Below are positions 59,048 through 64,000 of a stretch of 64,000 nt of DNA, piece after piece. This stretch comes from an uncultured Ruminococcus sp. (GTDB lineage Bacteria; Bacillota; Clostridia; Oscillospirales; Ruminococcaceae): the NCBI GenBank assembly GCA_902780505.1, contig CACZFN010000026.1, positions 56,354 through 120,353 on the forward strand. The letters are read 5' to 3'. The translations under genes were made by a program, and so were the position numbers. A model generated the notes under the pieces. It did not search any database and was not told the DNA's origin. It saw nothing but the letters and a program-made list of their open reading frames with translations. How positions within the stretch are numbered: the first letter of the stretch is position 1; every line of letters begins with the position of its first letter.

Positions 59048-60657
59048 TGAATTTAAGACCTTATCAGGAGGACGCAAAGGCCGCAGTGCTGAATGAATGG
59101 GACGAGGGCAGACAAAAAACGCTGCTCGTCCTGCCTACGGGCACCGGCAAGACGATAGTGTTCTCGGCTATTACCGAGGAATGTGTAAGAAACGGCGAGA
59201 GAGTGCTTATCCTCGCCCATCGGGGGGAACTGCTCGATCAGGCGGCGGACAAGCTCTATAAGACAACAGGTCTTAAAGCATCGGTCGAAAAGGCAGAGCA
59301 AAGCTGCCTCGGTGAGTGGTACCGTGTGGTAGTAGGCTCGGTGCAGACGCTTATGCGTGAAAAACGCCTTGCAGGCTTTTCAAGGGACTACTTCGACACT
59401 ATCATCATTGATGAAGCCCACCACGCTATATCCGACAGCTACACAAGGGTGCTTGAACACTTTTGTAATGCTAAGGTGCTCGGCGTTACAGCTACGCCCG
59501 ACAGAGGAGATATGAAGAACTTAGGGGCTGTGTTTGAGAGCCTTGCTTATGAATACACCCTCCCCAAAGCGATAAAGGAGGGCTATCTTTCGCCCATAAA
59601 GGCGGTAACTATCCCGCTTAGACTCGATCTGTCAAACGTAACGATGCAGTCGGGCGACTTCAAGGCGAGCGATATCGACACCGCCCTTGATCCCTACCTT
59701 TATCAGATAGCTGATGAGATGAAAAAATACTGCAAGGACAGGAAAACGGTAGTGTTCCTGCCGCTTATCAAGACCTCGCAGAAGTTCAGGGATATCCTTA
59801 ACAGTAAGGGCTTTCGTGCTGCCGAGGTAAACGGCGAGAGCGATGACAGAGCCGAGGTACTTGCAGACTTTGACCGGGGCAGATACAACGTGCTTTGCAA
59901 CTCTATGCTGCTCACCGAGGGGTGGGACTGCCCGTCAGTTGATTGCATTATAGTGCTGCGTCCTACCAAGGTCAGGTCGCTTTACTGTCAAATGGTGGGC
60001 AGAGGCACAAGGCTCTGCGAGGGCAAGGATCATCTGCTGCTGCTTGACTTTTTGTGGCACACCGAGCGGCACGAGCTGTGCCGCCCTGCGCATCTTATCT
60101 GCGAAAGCCCCGAGGTGGCGCAGAAGATGACCGAGAATATGGCCGAAAGTGCAGGGCTTGCTATGGACATTGAGCAGGCAGAAAAGCAGGCAAGTGAAGA
60201 TGTTGTGGCGCAGCGTGAGGAAGCACTTGCCAAGACTTTAAGTGAGATGAAGAAACGCAAGAGAAAGCTTGTGGATCCTCTCCAGTACGAGATGAGCATA
60301 CAGGCAGAGGACTTGTCCTCTTATGTGCCCGCTTTCGGGTGGGAGTGTTCACCGCCCTCTGACAAGCAGAAGGCGGCACTTGAAAAAGCAGGCATTTTCC
60401 CGGACGAGATAGAGAACGCAGGCAAGGCAAAGCTGCTGCTTGAACGCCTTGCAAAAAGACGTGCCGAGGGGCTTACAACACCAAAGCAGATAAGGCTTTT
60501 AGAGAGTAAGGGCTTTATGCACGTAGGTGAGTGGAACTTTGACGCTGCAAGCAGTATGATATCAAGAATAAGTGCCAACAACTGGCGTGTCCCTTACGGT
60601 GTGGATCCTAAGAGCTACAAGCCCGAACCGGCAGGAGAGATAAATTATGAATGGTGA
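59047..60657 (+). CDS. Phage DEAD/DEAH-box (SF2) helicase
   Basis: 536-aa SF2 helicase. Motifs: LRPYQEDA (Q-like), LPTGTGKT (I), LILAHRGELLDQA (Ia), IIDEAHHAI (II), LGVTATPDRGD (III), VVFLPLIKTSQK (IV region) and QMVGRGTRLCEG (VI). The C-terminal 150 residues are helical, ending in a SAP-like or basic region. It unwinds or remodels DNA in phage replication. The ATG overlaps the DUF669 stop. Confidence 0.9.
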   Translation: MNLRPYQEDAKAAVLNEWDEGRQKTLLVLPTGTGKTIVFSAITEECVRNGERVLILAHRGELLDQAADKLYKTTGLKASVEKAEQSCLGEWYRVVVGSVQTLMREKRLAGFSRDYFDTIIIDEAHHAISDSYTRVLEHFCNAKVLGVTATPDRGDMKNLGAVFESLAYEYTLPKAIKEGYLSPIKAVTIPLRLDLSNVTMQSGDFKASDIDTALDPYLYQIADEMKKYCKDRKTVVFLPLIKTSQKFRDILNSKGFRAAEVNGESDDRAEVLADFDRGRYNVLCNSMLLTEGWDCPSVDCIIVLRPTKVRSLYCQMVGRGTRLCEGKDHLLLLDFLWHTERHELCRPAHLICESPEVAQKMTENMAESAGLAMDIEQAEKQASEDVVAQREEALAKTLSEMKKRKRKLVDPLQYEMSIQAEDLSSYVPAFGWECSPPSDKQKAALEKAGIFPDEIENAGKAKLLLERLAKRRAEGLTTPKQIRLLESKGFMHVGEWNFDAASSMISRISANNWRVPYGVDPKSYKPEPAGEINYEW

Positions 60658-62848
60658 TTTACTAAAAATACTTGAATACATAGATCCGTCCTCGTGCAAT
60701 TATCACGAATGGCTCACAGTCGGAATGGCTCTCAAGGAGGAGGGCTACTCAGCAAGCGACTGGGAGAACTGGTCGCTGCGTGATGCCGCACGCTATCACA
60801 AAGGAGAATGTGCAGCCAAATGGAACAGTTTTAACGGCACAGGCAGCCCGGTCACAGGCGGCAGCATAGTACAGCTTGCTAAGGACAGAGGGCTGACCTT
60901 AGGCTCGGGAGAGTTCAAGGAACTTGACTGGGACAGCGAGATCAATTTTGAGGGCGAGGATATGCCGATAGCCACAGGTGAGGGCATACCGGTAACTGAG
61001 CCCCGTAACTTTGATCCTGTGAGTGAGATAGTGACCTATCTCGAAACGTTGTTTGAAGCGGGCGAGAATGTAGGCTACGTCACCGAAACATGGGAGAGTG
61101 ATGACAAGGGCAAGCGCAAGTTTCTGCCCACAAAGGGAGCATGGGACAGAACGGCAGGCGAACTCATTGCAGCACTGCACAGCTGTGATGGTGACATCGG
61201 TGCAGTGTTCGGTGACTACAATCCCGAGGCGGGGGCGTGGATCCGCTTTAACCCTTTAGACGGCAAGGGTGTCAAGAACGAGAACGTTACCGACTACCGT
61301 TACGCTCTGGTAGAGAGCGACAGTATGCCAATAGAGCAGCAAAACGCAGTTATAAGGGAGCTGGAACTGCCCGTAGCGATACTTGTTTACAGCGGCGGCA
61401 AGAGCCTGCACGCTATAGTCAGGATAGATGCACCCACATACGAGGAGTACCGCAAAAGAGTAGATTTCCTCTACAAGGTATGCAAGGATAACGGGCTTGA
61501 CATCGACAGACAGAACCGCAACCCTTCACGCCTGAGCCGTATGCCCGGCGTGACCAGAAACGGCAGAAAGCAGTTTATCATAGATAAGAACATCGGGCGT
61601 GAGAGCTTTACTGAGTGGAAGAACTATATCGAGAGTATAAACGACGATCTGCCTGATGAGGAGAGTCTTGAAAGCGTATGGAATTTCCTTCCCGAGCTTA
61701 GCCCCCCTTTGATCGACGGTGTGCTGCGGCAGGGACACAAGATGCTTATAGCAGGACCCTCAAAGGCAGGCAAGAGCTTTGCACTCATTGAGCTTTGCAT
61801 AGCACTCGCAGAGGGTGTCAAGTGGCTGGGCTTTGAATGTGCAAAGGGGCGTGTGCTGTATGTCAACTTAGAGCTTGACAGAGCATCGTGTCTGCACCGC
61901 TTTAAGGACGTGTATACAGCTATGTGCTTACCACCTAAGCACCTTGACAGGATAGATATATGGAACCTCAGAGGGCGCACGGTGCCGCTTGATCAGCTCG
62001 CACCAAAGCTTATAAGGCGTGCAGACAAAAAGGACTACAAGGCTATAATCATAGATCCTATCTACAAGGTCATAACGGGTGATGAAAACTCGGCTGACCA
62101 AATGGCACGCTTTTGCAATCAGTTTGATAAGATATGCACAGAGCTTGGAACGGCGGTCATCTACTGTCATCATCATAGCAAGGGCAGCCAGAGCGGCAAG
62201 CGGTCAATGGACAGAGCGTCAGGCTCGGGAGTGTTCGCAAGAGATCCTGATGCACTGCTTGATCTTACCGAGCTGGAGATAAACGAGGGACTGCTGACAC
62301 AGCAGGCAAACAAACTCATCTGCGATATAGCCTACAAGTGGCTTGAACGCTTCAACAAGGACGTTCTGGTGTCACAGGACGAGCGTGTAACACCCTCAGC
62401 GATACTCGACATAGCAAGAGACAGTTTACAGCACAAGACCTTTAGCCTTTTGCAAGATGAGATAGCAGCAGCCAAGCGCAGCCTGACCTCACGCACAGCG
62501 TGGCGAATAGAGGGCACACTGCGAGAGTTCCCCAAATTCAAGCCGCTTAATATGTGGTTTGAATATCCGATACATAAAGCAGACAGCGAGGGCGTGCTTG
62601 CAGACTGCGCTGCCGACGGAGAGTTTGATCCGAGGAAAAATCTCGGGAGGAAGAAGAACGCCAAGGAGAGAAAGACCGAGAGAAAGGAAAGCATTGATAC
62701 AGCTTTCAGCGGAGTAGAGCAGGGTGGAAAATGCAAGATAAGTGAGCTTGCAGATTATCTCGGTGTCACAGAAAAAACAGTACGCAGCAGGCTAAAAGAG
62801 CACGGCGGTTTCTGGATAGACGAGGGAGAATGCGGCTTGAAGGCATAA
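60647..62848 (+). CDS. Phage primase-helicase (PriCT-2, AEP-like, RepA-like AAA)
   Basis: 733 aa with three parts. The N-terminal PriCT-like region is YHEWLTVGMALKEEGYS (about 18-80). A middle region has features of archaeo-eukaryotic primases, including the S-x-H motif in YSGGKSLHAIVRID (about 240-255). From about 350 comes a RepA/KaiC-type ATPase: Walker A GPSKAGKSF, Walker B YKAIIIDPIYK and CHHHSKGSQSG. The C-terminus ends in a winged-helix-like part (ISELADYLGVTEKTVRSRL). It probably starts replication at the repeat cluster directly behind it. Confidence 0.82.
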   Translation: MNGDLLKILEYIDPSSCNYHEWLTVGMALKEEGYSASDWENWSLRDAARYHKGECAAKWNSFNGTGSPVTGGSIVQLAKDRGLTLGSGEFKELDWDSEINFEGEDMPIATGEGIPVTEPRNFDPVSEIVTYLETLFEAGENVGYVTETWESDDKGKRKFLPTKGAWDRTAGELIAALHSCDGDIGAVFGDYNPEAGAWIRFNPLDGKGVKNENVTDYRYALVESDSMPIEQQNAVIRELELPVAILVYSGGKSLHAIVRIDAPTYEEYRKRVDFLYKVCKDNGLDIDRQNRNPSRLSRMPGVTRNGRKQFIIDKNIGRESFTEWKNYIESINDDLPDEESLESVWNFLPELSPPLIDGVLRQGHKMLIAGPSKAGKSFALIELCIALAEGVKWLGFECAKGRVLYVNLELDRASCLHRFKDVYTAMCLPPKHLDRIDIWNLRGRTVPLDQLAPKLIRRADKKDYKAIIIDPIYKVITGDENSADQMARFCNQFDKICTELGTAVIYCHHHSKGSQSGKRSMDRASGSGVFARDPDALLDLTELEINEGLLTQQANKLICDIAYKWLERFNKDVLVSQDERVTPSAILDIARDSLQHKTFSLLQDEIAAAKRSLTSRTAWRIEGTLREFPKFKPLNMWFEYPIHKADSEGVLADCAADGEFDPRKNLGRKKNAKERKTERKESIDTAFSGVEQGGKCKISELADYLGVTEKTVRSRLKEHGGFWIDEGECGLKA

Positions 62849-62849
62849 C

Positions 62850-62980
62850 GTGAGGGAAGAAAAAACCGACAGTATTTTCTTTCCCTTGACAGAGAAAATA
62901 TCGGTAATTTTCCCTTTCCCTCTTTGAGGGAAAAAACCGATAAAACACCGTTATTTTCCCGAGGGAAGAAAAAGTATATT
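62850..62980. repeat. Iteron-like repeat cluster behind the primase gene
   Basis: GAGGGAAGAAAAAACCGAC (62852-62870), GAGGGAAAAAACCGA (62926-62940) and GAGGGAAGAAAAAG (62961-62974) are direct repeats. TTTTCTTTCCCTT (about 62875-62887), ATTTTCCCTTTCCCTC (about 62907-62922) and TTATTTTCCCG (about 62951-62961) are inverted copies of the GGGAA core, so each direct unit can pair with an inverted one. A hairpin CCTTTCGGGG/CCCCGAAAGG follows at 62995-63021. This could be a replication origin. Confidence 0.5.
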
Positions 62981-63065
62981 ATTACATAATATATCCTTTC
63001 GGGGCTGTGCCCCCCGAAAGGCTATTCTGAAATAATAATCCGCACGCACGAGAGGAGAGAAACAA

Positions 63066-63467
63066 GTGACTGAATTTTTCATGCCCATGATGCCGCCGAC
63101 GGTGACGCATCAGGAAAAGAAAATAAACACCCGGTGGAAAAAGCCTGTGGTCTATGAGCCGCCCGAGCTTCAGGACGCAAGGGCAAAGCTCACAGCACAC
63201 CTTGCCGCCCACAGACCAAAGCTGCCGTATGAGGGCGGTGTAAGGCTTACGGTCAAGTGGCTGTTCTGTGATAAGTCGGGCAGACATCAGGACGGCGAGT
63301 ACAAGACCGACAAGCCCGATACCGATAATCTTATCAAGCTGCTAAAGGACTGTATGACAGCACTCGTTTTCTGGAAAGATGATGCGATTGTCGCAAGCGA
63401 GCATAACGAAAAGTTCTGGGTAAGAGAGAGCCCGCCCGGGATATATGTGAGGATAGATAAGCTATGA
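63066..63467 (+). CDS. rusA: RusA-like Holliday junction resolvase
   Basis: 133-aa endonuclease that cuts four-way junctions. KPDTDNLIKLLKDCMTALV followed by FWKDDAIVAS gives the acidic active site (Asp pairs) of RusA. The GTG at 63066 has AGGAGAG 6 nt upstream. The N-terminal FFMPMMPPTVTHQ is the expected first strand. It fits the replication/recombination module. Confidence 0.9.
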   Translation: MTEFFMPMMPPTVTHQEKKINTRWKKPVVYEPPELQDARAKLTAHLAAHRPKLPYEGGVRLTVKWLFCDKSGRHQDGEYKTDKPDTDNLIKLLKDCMTALVFWKDDAIVASEHNEKFWVRESPPGIYVRIDKL

Positions 63468-63661
63468 GAGATATCGACATTAAGAAAAGCCTTAACCGCC
63501 CCGTAAGGTTTAAAGGCGAGGACAGATATATCCTTTCGGGTGGGATCATCAGAAAGGATAAAAAGACGAATGAGTTTTTCTATCAGGCAGAGTTGCTTGA
63601 TCTGAGGACTGAAAACAGCATAGTATATGCAAGACTTAGTGATGTGGAGGTGATCAAATGA
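63464..63661 (+). CDS. Small prophage protein, unknown
   Basis: 65 aa, basic, probably beta-rich (VRFKGEDRYILSGGIIRKD, YQAELLDLRTENSIVYARL). Not recognised. It overlaps both rusA and the next gene by 4 bp (ATGA). Confidence 0.65.
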   Translation: MRDIDIKKSLNRPVRFKGEDRYILSGGIIRKDKKTNEFFYQAELLDLRTENSIVYARLSDVEVIK

Positions 63662-63858
63662 GCGGCACTAAATGCTGGTGCTGCAAGCACAGCATTCCTG
63701 CAACGGATAGGCGCGGAAGGCAGACGGCAGGCTGCGAATGGTCGCTTTACCGCTGCAAGGTGCCCGGCTGGGTGGCTAGGGAAACGATACAGATCGTAAG
63801 CGGCAAGCGGCTCACATCATTCGAGGTGCTTAGCTGCCCGAGGTTTGAGAGGGGGTAG
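63658..63858 (+). CDS. Small Cys-rich prophage protein, unknown
   Basis: 66 aa with six cysteines, CWCCKH near the start, then single Cys residues at about 26, 32 and 60; it may bind zinc. Not recognised. ATGA overlap with the preceding gene. Confidence 0.65.
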   Translation: MSGTKCWCCKHSIPATDRRGRQTAGCEWSLYRCKVPGWVARETIQIVSGKRLTSFEVLSCPRFERG

Positions 63859-63862
63859 ACAA

Positions 63863-64000
63863 ATGACAAACAAAGACGCATATATAAGGCTGAAAAGGGT
63901 CGAGGTCGAAGGGTTGATAGATGTAGTTGATAATAGACTTATACTGCCGATAGCTATTGAAGCAATCGGCAAACAAGTGCCGATGAAACCCGAATATGAG
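63863..64000 (+). CDS. Prophage protein, N-terminal part only (cut by window end)
   Basis: A frame opens at the ATG at 63863 with AGGGGG upstream and stays open for 46 codons to the window edge (MTNKDAYIRLKRVEVEGLID at the start). The part seen is charged and mixed alpha/beta. Not recognised. Confidence 0.55.
   Translation, partial: MTNKDAYIRLKRVEVEGLIDVVDNRLILPIAIEAIGKQVPMKPEYE

Larger units (their letters stand above)
49872..64000. mobile_element. Prophage (left part), integrated in cotJC by a large serine recombinase
   Basis: The region holds recombinase, CI-like repressor, Cro-like gene with operators, small early genes and a phage replication/recombination set (SMC-like ATPase, Sak4-like ATPase, DUF669, helicase, primase-helicase, RusA). 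No terminase, portal, capsid or tail gene is in the window; they should follow to the right. The left boundary is the broken cotJC gene. RusA and the DUF669 set favour a temperate phage over an integrative conjugative element. Confidence 0.85.

Noticed and set aside
49872-64000. Integrative conjugative element
   Set aside because: No relaxase, coupling protein or type IV secretion genes; CI/Cro, RusA, DUF669 and Sak4-like genes indicate a phage.

Overview
The window looks like a chromosome segment of a spore-forming Clostridia bacterium, most probably an Oscillospiraceae/Ruminococcus-like gut Firmicute. The evidence is strong AGGAGG-type ribosome binding sites, consensus -35/-10 promoters with 17-bp spacers, a cmk-plsC fusion directly followed by an ispH-rpsA (S1) fusion, an L27 with a Prp-cleavable N-terminal extension next to prp, and sporulation-type genes (SpoVK-like ATPase, SpoIIQ-like M23 protein, CotJC). 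The genus is an inference. No rRNA, tRNA or CRISPR array was seen.

Layout. 1-6.9 kb: the 3' end of ftsK/spoIIIE, a YgiQ-type radical SAM protein, a ComEC-like metallo-hydrolase with its DUF3006 partner, an RpiR regulator, a YhiN/BaiN-type flavoprotein and a small membrane protein. 6.9-7.3 kb: repeats, including a hairpin element with 20-bp perfect terminal inverted repeats. 7.3-16.2 kb: cmk-plsC, ispH-rpsA, a class A PBP, a THUMP methyltransferase, an AAA ATPase and a HAD phosphatase. 16.2-19.1 kb: a Bce-type ABC transporter behind a BceR-like operator; its likely sensor kinase and regulator lie apart at 28.4-30.1 kb. 19.3-28.3 kb: a Ser/Asp-rich lipoprotein, a GH13 enzyme, an asparaginase, a large unknown membrane protein, nadA, a 252-bp palindromic element and an L,D-transpeptidase. 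30.1-30.9 kb: a gene-free, hairpin-dense GC-rich island. 31-33.1 kb: a PadR/DUF1700/DUF4097/PspC envelope-stress cassette. 33.3-45.8 kb: an M23 protein, a UDP-sugar pyrophosphorylase, gdhA, a PspA/GIDE membrane cluster, a CsbB/YfhO glycosylation pair, yebC and a flavin reductase. 45.8-49.3 kb, minus strand: rplU-prp-rpmA-(membrane protein)-obgE-mrnC, with an L21 leader.

49.4-64 kb: the left part of a prophage. A large serine recombinase lies immediately beside a cotJC (spore coat/manganese catalase) gene that has lost its 5' part, so the element appears integrated inside cotJC. Next come a DUF2085 protein, a zinc-ribbon protein, a CI-type repressor and a Cro-like gene with an operator array between them, small early genes, and a replication/recombination module (ParB-like, SMC-like ATPase, Sak4-like ATPase, DUF669, helicase, primase-helicase, RusA). 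The element continues past the right edge, and the missing 5' part of cotJC should lie at its far end.

The best candidate for a new system is this prophage in a sporulation gene, which could act as a developmental switch like skin in sigK or SPbeta in spsM. The split Bce module, the MITE-like elements and the repeat cluster behind the phage primase are the next most interesting signals.
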